A DNA stretch of 43,679 nt from Bryobacter sp. (GTDB lineage Bacteria > Acidobacteriota > Terriglobia > Bryobacterales > Bryobacteraceae). The translations under genes were made by a program, and so were the position numbers. The notes beneath the pieces were generated by a model that was not told the origin of the DNA, ran no database searches, and worked only from the letters and a program-made list of their open reading frames with translations. Each line of letters begins with the position of its first letter. Positions within the stretch are counted from its first letter, which is position 1. Positions 15,841 to 23,729 of the stretch are shown in pieces. The stretch lies in the NCBI GenBank assembly GCA_022843605.1, contig JALHNI010000038.1:1-43679 (forward strand), written 5' to 3'.

Positions 15841-16703
15841 GCATCTTACAACAGTCTGCTTCACATGCAGAAAGAACCTCGCAATGGTACGATGTGCATG
15901 TGGAACAGAAAGCAGCCACTCTCGCCGCTTTTGTGGACTCGCTTCAAGAGCGGGGCCAGTACACCTTCTCGCGCGATGAAGCATTGTCCGCACTTGGTTC
16001 CACTCCTATCGCGTTGAAGCGAGCGGCGGAGCGACTGAAAGCAAAGAGGCGGCTGGCAACTCCTCGCCGGGGCTTCTATACCATTGTGCCTCTGGAGTAC
16101 CGGCAGTCGGGTTCGCCGCCCGCCGCCTCGTTCATCGATCAATTGATGCAGTTCCATGACACTCCTTACTACGTCGGCCTCCTGTCGGCGGCGGAGATCC
16201 ACGGGGCGGCGCATCAGAGACCACAGGAGTTCCAGGTATTCGCCGGCGAACAATTGCGGCCCGTTGTCGTAGGGCGCAATCGGATTCGCTTTTTCCTGAA
16301 AAAGGACGTCGCCGATACCCCGGTGGAATTGGTGAAAACTACCAGCGGCCGGATGCGCGTTTCAACTCCAGAAGCGACCGCGCTGGATCTGGTTCGCTTC
16401 TATGACCGCGTTGGCCATTTGAGCCATGTCGCCACTGTCTTGGGAGAGTTAGCGGAGAAGATCGACGCGAGCAAGCTCGTCGCAGCGGCTGAGGCCGAAG
16501 GCGAATCGGCTGTCGCCCAGCGGCTCGGGTATCTGTTGGAGCGAGTGGGAGCCGCAAAGGCTGCGAGCAAACTGTTCAAGTGGGTGGATCGGCGGTCACC
16601 CAAACCGGTTCTGCTGGCTCCCGACAAACCGAACCAGGAGATCGCGCGCGATGCCCGCTGGCGGGTGATCGTGAATATGGAATTGGAGCCGGACCAGCCA
16701 TGA
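15837..16703 (+). CDS. abiEi: AbiEi-type antitoxin / transcriptional regulator, 288 aa
   Basis: An N-terminal winged-helix region (AAFVDSLQERGQYTFSRDEALSALG ... KRRLATPRRGFYTIV, roughly residues 20-85) precedes the AbiEi_1 domain (FHDTPYYVGLLSAAEIHGAAHQRPQEFQVF, with later STPEATALDLVRFYDRVGHLSHVATVLGEL). In type IV AbiE systems this protein represses its own operon and opposes the AbiEii nucleotidyltransferase, encoded next. The start is a GTG at 15837 overlapping the stop of the small membrane-protein gene; the frame is open to 15714 but this GTG gives the usual start of the family. The downstream toxin begins 10 bp after its stop. AbiE systems abort phage infection and stabilise mobile DNA. 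Confidence 0.85.
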   Translation: MSILQQSASHAERTSQWYDVHVEQKAATLAAFVDSLQERGQYTFSRDEALSALGSTPIALKRAAERLKAKRRLATPRRGFYTIVPLEYRQSGSPPAASFIDQLMQFHDTPYYVGLLSAAEIHGAAHQRPQEFQVFAGEQLRPVVVGRNRIRFFLKKDVADTPVELVKTTSGRMRVSTPEATALDLVRFYDRVGHLSHVATVLGELAEKIDASKLVAAAEAEGESAVAQRLGYLLERVGAAKAASKLFKWVDRRSPKPVLLAPDKPNQEIARDARWRVIVNMELEPDQP

Positions 16704-16713
16704 TGGGTGGGGC

Positions 16714-17538
16714 GTGATCGAGCGGGACTTCATCGTCGCCTGGCGGCAGCACGCACCCTGGCCCACCGATGCACAGGTGGAGCAGGATTTGGTGTTGTCG
16801 AGGGCGCTCGTCGAAATCTTCAATCACCCGCTGTTGAGTCGCGAGCTTGCGTTTCGCGGAGGCACGGCGCTGCATAAGTTGTTCCTACCGAAACCGGCCC
16901 GATATTCCGAAGACATCGACCTTGTGCAGGTGTCAGAAGGACCAATCGGCCCAGTGATGACTGCCCTGCGTGACACCCTCGATCCCTGGCTGGGTAGACC
17001 GAAACGGACACAAGGCGAAGGCCGGATGACCTTCATCTACCGGTTCGCATCCGAGTTGCCGCCGGTTGTTCCCTTGCGCCTGAAGATCGAGGTCAATACC
17101 CGCGAGCACTTCTCCGTTTTTGGGCACGAGATGAAAACCCACCAAGTTGAGAGTGGCTGGTTTCGGGGCAGCGCGGAAGTGCGTTCCTATCGGCTGGAAG
17201 AGTTGCTCGGGACCAAGCTCAGGGCTCTTTACCAGCGTAAGAAAGGCAGGGATCTCTTCGACCTTGGCGTCACCCTGGAAGACGACGCGCTCGATACCGG
17301 AGCGCTTGTCGCTTGCTTCGAGGAGTACATGACTCGCGGCGGCCATGCGGTTTCGCGGGCGCAGTTTGAAGAGAATCTCCTCAGTAAGCTTGCCATGCCT
17401 GAATTTGCTTCGGATCTGCCCTTGATCCTCTCAGGAGAAGCCCTGGATAGGTTCGATACGAAGCGGGCCGGGGACCTGGTCCTGCAACGGTTGGTTGCGA
17501 GACTGAAGGGCGAGCCCTGGCAGGGCGCGGGTTCCTAA
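16714..17538 (+). CDS. abiEii: AbiEii-type nucleotidyltransferase toxin, 274 aa
   Basis: The nucleotidyltransferase signature is clear: FRGGTALHKLF (residues 47-57), then RYSEDIDLV (63-71), where Asp67 and Asp69 are the metal-binding DxD pair. LGTKLRALYQRKKGRDLFDL further on is the conserved AbiEii helix. AbiEii toxins act as GTP-dependent nucleotidyltransferases in type IV toxin-antitoxin pairs, and several relatives modify tRNA 3' ends. The start is a GTG at 16714 with a G-rich ribosome-binding site (GGGTGGGG) just before it and 10 bp after abiEi. Length fits the family and all core residues are present, so it looks functional. Repeat array B1 starts 26 bp after its stop. Confidence 0.9.
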   Translation: MIERDFIVAWRQHAPWPTDAQVEQDLVLSRALVEIFNHPLLSRELAFRGGTALHKLFLPKPARYSEDIDLVQVSEGPIGPVMTALRDTLDPWLGRPKRTQGEGRMTFIYRFASELPPVVPLRLKIEVNTREHFSVFGHEMKTHQVESGWFRGSAEVRSYRLEELLGTKLRALYQRKKGRDLFDLGVTLEDDALDTGALVACFEEYMTRGGHAVSRAQFEENLLSKLAMPEFASDLPLILSGEALDRFDTKRAGDLVLQRLVARLKGEPWQGAGS

Positions 17539-17564
17539 GACTCTCGGACGCCTGGAATCTGACC

Positions 17565-17690
17565 GGGAAACCGGACCACCTCCGGGGAAACCGGACCACC
17601 TCCGCGGGGAAACCGGACCACCTCCGGTGGGGAAACCGGACCACCTCCGGGGGAAACCGGACCACCTCCGGGGTGGTACGGTTTTGCGAT
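17565..17690 (+). repeat. Repeat array B1: five GGAAACCGGACCACCTCCG units ending in an inverted unit
   Basis: GGAAACCGGACCACCTCC is repeated at 17566, 17586, 17608, 17631 and 17652 (steps of 20, 22, 23 and 21 bp, with short G-rich junctions). The last unit is followed by an inverted, slightly changed copy (GGTGGTACGGTTTTGC), so 17654-17666 can pair with 17672-17684 in a long hairpin. The end matches the end of array A in layout: a final unit, then GGGGTGG, three bases, GGTTTTGCG. Confidence 0.9.
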
Positions 17691-17802
17691 AACTGCCTTT
17701 CTATCAGACAGTTGCCGATTTCGTCGTGCGGAAAGTCGCCGTGAGTCGCGTGTTCTATCCCTCGGATTCGATGGGACTGCGTTCGAGGGGACTGCGTTGA
17801 GG

Positions 17803-17900
17803 GGCAATCGGCGCCATCGACGGGGTGGAGAGCATTGGCGCCAAGTTCCGTACTACAAACGGTTTACGTCGAAATGTTCCGCATAACTCACCGCCATCGC
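17803..17900 (+). repeat. Diverged single-unit copy of the array-A/RAYT leader
   Basis: GGCAATCGGCGCCATCGACG at 17803 is one A-type unit with one change. It leads into GGGGTGGAGAGC and then a sequence alignable to the RAYT leader (for example CCGTACTACAAACGGTTTACG against CCGCAATACGAACCACTTACG), but it is much more changed than the two other copies and has no transposase start after it. Confidence 0.7.
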
Positions 17901-17964
17901 AATTTTCCGACCAGAGTACTCCCGAGAAGAACCGCCCCCCGGCTACTCCCTCCATTTAAGTCCG

Positions 17965-18030
17965 GGAAACCGGACCACCTCCGCGGGAAACCGGGGAAAC
18001 CGGACCACCTCCGGGGTGGTAGGGTTTTGC
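17965..18030 (+). repeat. Repeat array B2: three B-type units ending in an inverted unit
   Basis: Units start at 17965, 17986 and 17995, the middle one being cut short to GGAAACCGG. The end (GGTGGTAGGGTTTTGCG) again forms an inverted partner to the last unit, as in B1. The following 280 bp hold no gene I can support. Confidence 0.85.
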
Positions 18031-18309
18031 GAGGACGTGCGGCGAGGGCAACCAGTCGGACCAGGTCAACGGCAACCAAAGACAAGGTCCGCAAGCAATG
18101 CACAACAGCGGGGAAGCTCAAGGAACTCGACATGGATTGCCCAGGATCGCACGTTACGAATCGTTACTGGCCCGCTCTTGCATGCTCGGACGGGATTTTT
18201 GCGGACAACAACGGCATTTTCATCCGCGCGGCAAGGCCGCGCGCCGTCAGCCCGATAGTAGTTGCGGATGGCGCGCAAACGGGGGCCGTCAGGCGGTCAA
18301 CTTTTGGCG
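18031..18309. other. Stretch between repeat array B2 and repeat A2
   Basis: Short frames exist, but none has a start signal or a recognisable domain. The stretch is flanked by B-type repeats on the left and A-type repeats on the right. Confidence 0.35.
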
Positions 18310-18481
18310 GGTAATCGGCGCCATCGACGGGTAATCGGCGCCATCGACGGGGTGGAGAGGTTTTGCGCCATCTCCCGCAATACGAACCACTTACGGCGAA
18401 TTGAACCCGCAGAACCCGCTGGGTGCGCGAAAATAACTGAGAATAATGCCCACGGAAATCCACTATTCAGTGGACCCACAA
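18310..18481 (+). repeat. Repeat A2 (two units) and RAYT leader, copy 2
   Basis: Two A-type units at 18310 and 18330, exactly 20 bp apart, lead into GGGGTGGAGAGGTTTTGCG and then the leader that also occurs at 13181-13321. Just before the transposase ATG lies the dyad TCCACT-ATTC-AGTGGA. This is the best copy of the element's 5' non-coding end. Confidence 0.88.
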
Positions 18482-19213
18482 ATGCCCCGCAAACCTCGTT
18501 TCGCCCCTCCCGGATATTGGCTACACCTCACTCAACGCGGCAACAACAAGCAGCGCACCTTCACCTCCGACGCCGACCGCGAACATTTCCTGAGTCTCCT
18601 GGACACCTATAGTGCCGAACGTGAAGTCCGCATCGCCGGCTACGTCATCATGTCGAATCACTTCCATCTGATCGCCACCGGTGACCGCCCCGATGCCATC
18701 TCCCTTTTCATGATGGACGTCAATGGCCATTACGCCACTTACCGAAACGCCACCCAGCGCACCAGTGGCCACGTCTGGCAGGACCGCTTCTTCTCCTGCG
18801 TCCTCGACCACGCCCACTATGCCACCGCCCTGCGCTACGCCGAACTCAACCCCGTCCGCGCCCGCATCGTCCATGCCCCTGCGGACCATCGGTGGTCCTC
18901 CGCACGCACCCATCTCGGCCTCGAACCCGCACCCGAGTGGCTCGACACCGTCGAGTTCGACCAACGATGGATCGCGCCCGCCCAATGGCAAGAAAGCCTC
19001 AACACGCTCACTCGCCGCGAAATCGCGGCGATCCGCCAAGCAACCCGCCACGACGCGGCTCTCGGCTCCGATACCTTCGTCGACGCTCTCGAACGCACCT
19101 TCGCCGTCCAATTCCGCGCCCGTCCCCTGGGCCGTCCCCGGAAAGGCCCCGGAGTGGAAATCAGCAGCCAAGCCCCCGAATCATCGCAGCCGCCAGCCTC
19201 GTTCACCGCCTGA
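18482..19213 (+). CDS. REP-associated tyrosine transposase (RAYT, IS200/IS605-like TnpA), 243 aa
   Basis: A Y1_Tnp-type transposase: the start MPRKPRFAPPGYWLHLTQRGN is typical of RAYTs, the metal-binding HUH pair is in IMSNHFHLIAT (His-Phe-His near residue 61), and candidate catalytic Tyr residues lie in NGHYATYRN. RYAELNPVRARIV and the C-terminal LGRPRKG are also RAYT signatures. These enzymes nick single-stranded DNA and mobilise short palindromic REP elements in trans. The ATG at 18482 is chosen over an upstream in-frame ATG at 18446 because the family starts at MPRKPR and the upstream part lies in the repeated leader. The gene appears intact. Two degenerate relatives lie at 9018-9089 and 13314. 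Confidence 0.88.
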   Translation: MPRKPRFAPPGYWLHLTQRGNNKQRTFTSDADREHFLSLLDTYSAEREVRIAGYVIMSNHFHLIATGDRPDAISLFMMDVNGHYATYRNATQRTSGHVWQDRFFSCVLDHAHYATALRYAELNPVRARIVHAPADHRWSSARTHLGLEPAPEWLDTVEFDQRWIAPAQWQESLNTLTRREIAAIRQATRHDAALGSDTFVDALERTFAVQFRARPLGRPRKGPGVEISSQAPESSQPPASFTA

Positions 19214-19303
19214 GTTACTGGATCTTTGAATCAGCATTTGGGTGAGTCGTGTTAAGTGAGCAGTGCTAAGTGAGCAGTGCCGCAACAGCGGCAAAATCGG
19301 TGG

Positions 19304-20305
19304 CTAAGGAATCGCGTAGTAGCTGTAAGTGTTCGTCCACCGGAACTCTTTGCCCGGCGCGACGGACACGGCCACGAAGGGCTCGACGGAGACGTTACTG
19401 CGAATCGACCAAAGACTCATACTCGCCAGCGGCTTGTCCCCACGGATGCTCATCCCCGCCTGCAGCGCGCGATTCTCGATGCGAATCTCGTGATCCGAAA
19501 CGGAATCTCCAAAGCCGGTGATGGGAAAGAACACCACATCCTTTCCCGCGAGAGTTTTCTGGTAGACCACCTTGCTCCCTTCAACCACGGCGAGCGCCGG
19601 ATCGGGCTTGCGCGTCGTACGGATCGCGAACGGCAGGGTCACCGTGGTCCCCGCTTGCGGACCCTTGCCGTCGAGAACCAGGAAGTTGTGGTTGTAGACT
19701 TGCGTCTCGATTGGGTTCTTTCCCAGGTTCTTCAAGCGGTGGCTGAGTTCCATCTCACTCTTGCCTTTCACCAGGCGAAGCGTTTTGCTGTACTCGTAGG
19801 CGTAGCCCGACGAATCGTCCCGCAGGATCTGGCGGAACTCAATGGCATCGTCCCTGCGCTTCACCGACCACTTCCCGTGATCCGCAATCGCATAGAGCCG
19901 GAAAGCGTCGTAGGGCTTCTCATCCGGACGCTTCAGCGTCCCGACGCCGATCTTCACGAAGGTCGCACCGGGCCCAGCGGCGTCGTATCCCAGCGGCCGG
20001 AACTCATCGGCCGGACCCATCGTGGAACTGCATGGCCCGGCGACGATGTCTTCACCGTCATAGATGAAATCGCGAACGGTGTCGCTGCGTTTGGTGAACC
20101 ACGGTCCATAGTAGCGATGGCCGTTCGCCTCAATCGAGCGGACGACGCCGGACCAATCAAAGCGCGTCCCCTGGTAAAAGCCGTTCACCGGATCCGGCAG
20201 GTAGACCGAGGCCGTGATCTTGGAATTCGAGATCTCGGCTACCGGCGGGCCGGCCGCCCGGGCGGCGATCACGCCCGCCACCATATATCCCACGAACGAT
20301 CGCAT
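19304..20305 (-). CDS. Secreted aldose-epimerase-like (galactose mutarotase fold) protein, 333 aa
   Basis: A signal peptide (MRSFVGYMVAGVIAARAAG) is followed by a beta-sandwich sequence: VNGFYQGTRFDWSGVV, YGPWFTKRSD, DEFRPLGYDAA, FVKIGVGTLKRP, LSHRLKNLGKNPIETQVYNHNFLVLDG. This pattern (Arg in QGTRFDWSG, and an NHNF motif) resembles galactose mutarotase-like proteins of acidobacteria and planctomycetes. Such folds bind and turn over sugars or act as carbohydrate-binding lyase-like domains; I cannot assign a substrate. Open frame extends to 20422 through a repeat tract, so the ATG at 20305 (or 20314) is the real start. It stands alone and opposite to the surrounding genes. Confidence 0.7.
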   Translation of the reverse strand: MRSFVGYMVAGVIAARAAGPPVAEISNSKITASVYLPDPVNGFYQGTRFDWSGVVRSIEANGHRYYGPWFTKRSDTVRDFIYDGEDIVAGPCSSTMGPADEFRPLGYDAAGPGATFVKIGVGTLKRPDEKPYDAFRLYAIADHGKWSVKRRDDAIEFRQILRDDSSGYAYEYSKTLRLVKGKSEMELSHRLKNLGKNPIETQVYNHNFLVLDGKGPQAGTTVTLPFAIRTTRKPDPALAVVEGSKVVYQKTLAGKDVVFFPITGFGDSVSDHEIRIENRALQAGMSIRGDKPLASMSLWSIRSNVSVEPFVAVSVAPGKEFRWTNTYSYYAIP

Positions 20306-20806
20306 GCAAGACATTATCGCCAATGGAACCGCTCTGCAATGTGGGTATCCTTCGCCCACCGCCTGGCACCCACGGGGCACCCACTGCCTGGCACCCACTG
20401 CCTGGCACCCACTGCCTGGCACGCACGAGGGAATTCCCGCGTTGAAACATCGCGATTCCGAAACGTGAAAGAATTTCCCTGTCTCATTCAGACCTGCCTG
20501 CGCCTTGACGCCACGCGTGGCGGCATCAGCTCACGGCCTTCGGCCACGACACGGCTCTTCTAATGCGCATCATCGCGAATCCGATTCCGCCACATAAACT
20601 AGCCGGAGTGTCCGGCACCACCAACTCCGCCACCAACTGCTCTTGGGCATCCTTTGTGGGGTGGGCCCCCGGCCCGCCCGCTCGAAACCGATAAGACCGT
20701 TCCCATCAAATTGAAAGCTCCCACCCCGCACACTCCAAACGACTTAATCGCCAATCCCCTATCAAGTACGAGTAAGCCGATGTTACTCTCATCCTCGGAG
20801 GATTCC
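20306..20806. other. Intergenic stretch with a GCCTGGCACCCACT repeat tract
   Basis: At 20360-20425 the 14-bp unit GCCTGGCACCCACT occurs about four times in a row with one imperfect copy. Each unit contains the dyad TGCC-T-GGCA. The rest of the gap (to 20806) shows no gene apart from the ribosome-binding site at 20796-20801 that serves the next gene. Confidence 0.75.
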
Positions 20807-21190
20807 ATGCAAACTTACCGTGACATCGACTACGACTCATTCCTCGACGCCGACTTCGAGTCCGACCTTCATTGGACCCTGCTCCCGGCGGCCGAACTCG
20901 CCGCCCAGCAGATAGCTCACGAAGCGGCGCTCGCCAAAGAACGCCAAGCCCAGCAACCCGGAGACCATCAAGTCATCCTCGTGCCAGCCGATCCCACCTA
21001 CGCGCCCAAAGAGGAAGAACTCTGGCCCATCATCAATCACGCTATCCAAAGCGCGCTCAAATCCTTCCCCGAAGCGCATCGCGCGGTCATGGCCGCTGTC
21101 CACGCCGGCCTCAACGACTATCGCGGCTGGATCAATCCCGCTCCCGTCTCCCTCGCCTACCCGGACCGCCCCATCCGCAGCCCAACCTGA
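20807..21190 (+). CDS. Conserved-looking hypothetical protein, 127 aa
   Basis: The ATG at 20807 has GGAGGA about 6 bp upstream. The protein is acidic at the start (MQTYRDIDYDSFLDADFESD), soluble, with helical Gln/Ala-rich middle and a C-terminal helical part (LWPIINHAIQSALKSFPEAHRAVMAAVHAG). I recognise no family or motif. Codon use fits the neighbours. It lies 455 bp upstream of the glycan cluster and may not belong to it. Confidence 0.55.
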   Translation: MQTYRDIDYDSFLDADFESDLHWTLLPAAELAAQQIAHEAALAKERQAQQPGDHQVILVPADPTYAPKEEELWPIINHAIQSALKSFPEAHRAVMAAVHAGLNDYRGWINPAPVSLAYPDRPIRSPT

Positions 21191-21644
21191 GAAAACTTTT
21201 TCCGAAAACGAACCTGAGCATTTGCTTGAATCAAATCGACTTACGCCTCAAACGGAACCCAAGAAAAACCCGGGAATACCCGGGAGAACCTCGAAAAAAT
21301 GCGTCACCGGATGGTGCCCAGAGAGGATTGAGTGCCAGAGACTCTTTGACAACCGAAATTCAGTTTCCCCCGCGGCCTCCATTTTCCGTTCCGCGGAAGA
21401 CGCATCACCGGCCCAACTCCGGCGTGTCGGTCGCGTTCGGCGCGTTCGTTCCTTCGTGTCGGCCAGCAATTACTTGAGTCACCCTCCACCCGACTTATGC
21501 CAGTTCAGGCACTGCACCCTCGCCCAGGCAGGTTTCCCCGGCGGGGGACCTCGGCCCTTGGTTCATGCGGGCAAATCCAAAACAACGATTGGCGTCCTGG
21601 GGCAACCGCTTTGTTATCCTCAGGAAGATCGCTTCCGCTCTCCG
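21191..21644. promoter_or_regulatory. Gap upstream of the surface-glycan cluster
   Basis: About 450 bp with no gene. It contains a perfect dyad CCCGGG-AATA-CCCGGG (21269-21284). The frame of the first glycosyltransferase is open back to 21222, but the part before 21645 has no GT character, so the cluster promoter is expected in this gap. No clear -35/-10 pair is visible. Confidence 0.4.
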
Positions 21645-23729
21645 ATGTCGAAAGTCGCCCTGGTTAGCCACGATGTCCAAACGATCCGCGGGCGAGCCGG
21701 CGGAGTGGGCGCTTTTGTCACTCATTTTGCGCGCTTGCTGCGAGACTCGGGTGACGAAGTCACCATCATCCTCACCCGCCAGGAAACGTTTCCCGTACAG
21801 ATTGATGAACCTTGGCGGCGGAAGTTCGCGGACTGGGGCATTGAGATCCTCGAGTTCCATAATGCCGAGCCCAGTCCGGACCGCTGGTCGCAGCCCTGGG
21901 CGGACCGTCTCTCAGAACTGGTCGCTCCGCACCTGGCCGATTTCGACATTGCCTACTTTCAGGACTGGGCAAACGTCGCCTTCCGTACCGCCCGCTTGAA
22001 GCGATTCTCCGCGGCGCGGATGCCGGTGCTGGTTACCGTGCTCCATGGGCCCTCAGCTTGGGTTCGTACGGGAAACCAAAGAAATCCGGACATACCGGAG
22101 GATTTGGACCTCAACTACATTGAGCGCTACTCGGCCCGGCACAGTGACTTCGTGGTCTCGCCCAGCCGCTATATGGCCACTTGGCTTCGGAGCCACGGGT
22201 GGGACTTCGGTAGGGAACCTTTGGTGCTCGGCTTGCCGATGCTCACCCCCGAGCGGCCCATCTCGCCCGCCAGCGTGCCGTCCGGCGAAACCAGGCGCCT
22301 GGTCTTCTTTGGTCGGCTGGAGACGCGCAAAGGTTTCTCGCTCTTCGTTTCCGCCCTGCGGATCCTATTCGAGCAGTCACCTTCCGCGCTTCAGGGCGTG
22401 GGCGAGATCATTCTCTTGGGGGAGGAGCAAGAGGCCGGCAGCGTGGAAAAAGTGCGCCGTGAACTGGCGGCGCTCGACATCCCGATCCTGCACCACGGGA
22501 GCTTCAACAGTGATGAAGCGCAAGTCTACCTGGCTCAGCACACCGCCGATTCGCTGGTCGTGGTGCCAAGCCCGGCGGAGAATTTCCCCTACGCGGTGAT
22601 CGAAGCCTGCTCCATTCCGGGGATCAACCTAATTTGTTCAAACGGGGGAGGCGTTCCTGAGGTGTTGGATGGGCGCGGGACGGATCACCTTTTCGCCCCG
22701 TATCCGGCGAGCTTGGCGGCCAAGCTTCGTGAACGCCTCGCTGATCCATCGCTGGCTGCAGGTCTGCCGGTTTATGATGCCGCCGCGGCCAATGCCCGCT
22801 GGCTGGAGTTCCATCGGCAGGCGCTCCGGCGCGCGACTCCCCCGGCAGCAGTCAAGGCGCCGGCGACCGTCGATATCTGTATTCCCTATTTCAATAAGGC
22901 CACCTACTTTCCGCATTTGCTCACCGCCCTGGAGAATCAGACGCGGGGCGACTTCGGGCTGATTGCCGTCGACGACGGTTCGGAGGCGGCGCAGAAAGCA
23001 ACGTTCGATCAATTGCGAGCCCGCTATGGCGAACGAGGATGGACCTTCGTGACGCAGGCGAACTCCTTCGTCGATGCGGCGAGGAATCGCGCCGCGAGCC
23101 TATCGAAGGCGGACTACCTGTTCTTCATCGATGCGGACGACATTCCGGCTCCGCACGCCATCGAGAGAATGCTCGAGGCGATCACTCTTTCGGGCGACGA
23201 CTGCCTGGTGGCCGGTGGGCTGATGGTGGGCGACGAGGTGCCGCTGGACCTCGATACTGCGCCAATACTGGCCAGGTACCTGCCGCTGGGACCGGACCTG
23301 GTCAGCGGCTTGGTGAACCCGATGGTGCTCGGGCCGTCCATGATCCTCATCCGGCGGAGCGCCTTCGAAGCCATCGGCGGCTATCGAACGGTCCATGGTG
23401 CCGCGCATGAAGACTGGGAACTGCAGATTCGCCTGCTGATGGCGGGCTTCCGGGTGGACGTGCTGCCCGAATATCTCCTCTATTTCCGCAAGACGGCGAG
23501 CGGCTTGTCCCTGACGAGTTCCGAGTATGCGGCCAAGCAGCGTCTCATTGATACCTACGAAGTTGAACTGGCAAAAGTGGGTCTGCACGGAATGGCGGCA
23601 ACGCTCATCGCGCTGTTGAAGCGCCGCGAGGAACTCGAGTTGGCCTTACGTGAGCGGATGACGGCCGATACGCGGCGGCTTCACGGGTTGGTCGGAGAAA
23701 TGTTGCGCCGAAGGACGACAGGTTCGTGA
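21645..23729 (+). CDS. Bifunctional glycosyltransferase, GT4-like then GT2, 694 aa
   Basis: Residues 1-395 are a GT-B, GT4-like domain: VALVSHDVQTIRGRAGGVGAFV at the start (nucleotide-sugar side glycine-rich turn) and VFFGRLETRKG near residue 223, the usual GT4 start of the second Rossmann half, with PAENFPYAVIEACS as the EX7E-like region. Residues 405-680 are a GT-A, GT2 domain: VDICIPYFNK, then AVDDGSE and FIDADDIP (the DxD-type metal site near residue 496). The two domains probably add two successive sugars to a growing glycan, using NDP-sugars at the cytoplasmic face. The ATG at 21645 is chosen because the GT4 fold starts immediately. Its TGA overlaps the GTG of the next gene. Confidence 0.88.
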   Translation: MSKVALVSHDVQTIRGRAGGVGAFVTHFARLLRDSGDEVTIILTRQETFPVQIDEPWRRKFADWGIEILEFHNAEPSPDRWSQPWADRLSELVAPHLADFDIAYFQDWANVAFRTARLKRFSAARMPVLVTVLHGPSAWVRTGNQRNPDIPEDLDLNYIERYSARHSDFVVSPSRYMATWLRSHGWDFGREPLVLGLPMLTPERPISPASVPSGETRRLVFFGRLETRKGFSLFVSALRILFEQSPSALQGVGEIILLGEEQEAGSVEKVRRELAALDIPILHHGSFNSDEAQVYLAQHTADSLVVVPSPAENFPYAVIEACSIPGINLICSNGGGVPEVLDGRGTDHLFAPYPASLAAKLRERLADPSLAAGLPVYDAAAANARWLEFHRQALRRATPPAAVKAPATVDICIPYFNKATYFPHLLTALENQTRGDFGLIAVDDGSEAAQKATFDQLRARYGERGWTFVTQANSFVDAARNRAASLSKADYLFFIDADDIPAPHAIERMLEAITLSGDDCLVAGGLMVGDEVPLDLDTAPILARYLPLGPDLVSGLVNPMVLGPSMILIRRSAFEAIGGYRTVHGAAHEDWELQIRLLMAGFRVDVLPEYLLYFRKTASGLSLTSSEYAAKQRLIDTYEVELAKVGLHGMAATLIALLKRREELELALRERMTADTRRLHGLVGEMLRRRTTGS

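Noticed and set aside
18098..18334. A 78-codon frame between repeat arrays B2 and A2
   Set aside because: It runs into the repeat units, has no start signal and no match to a known family.
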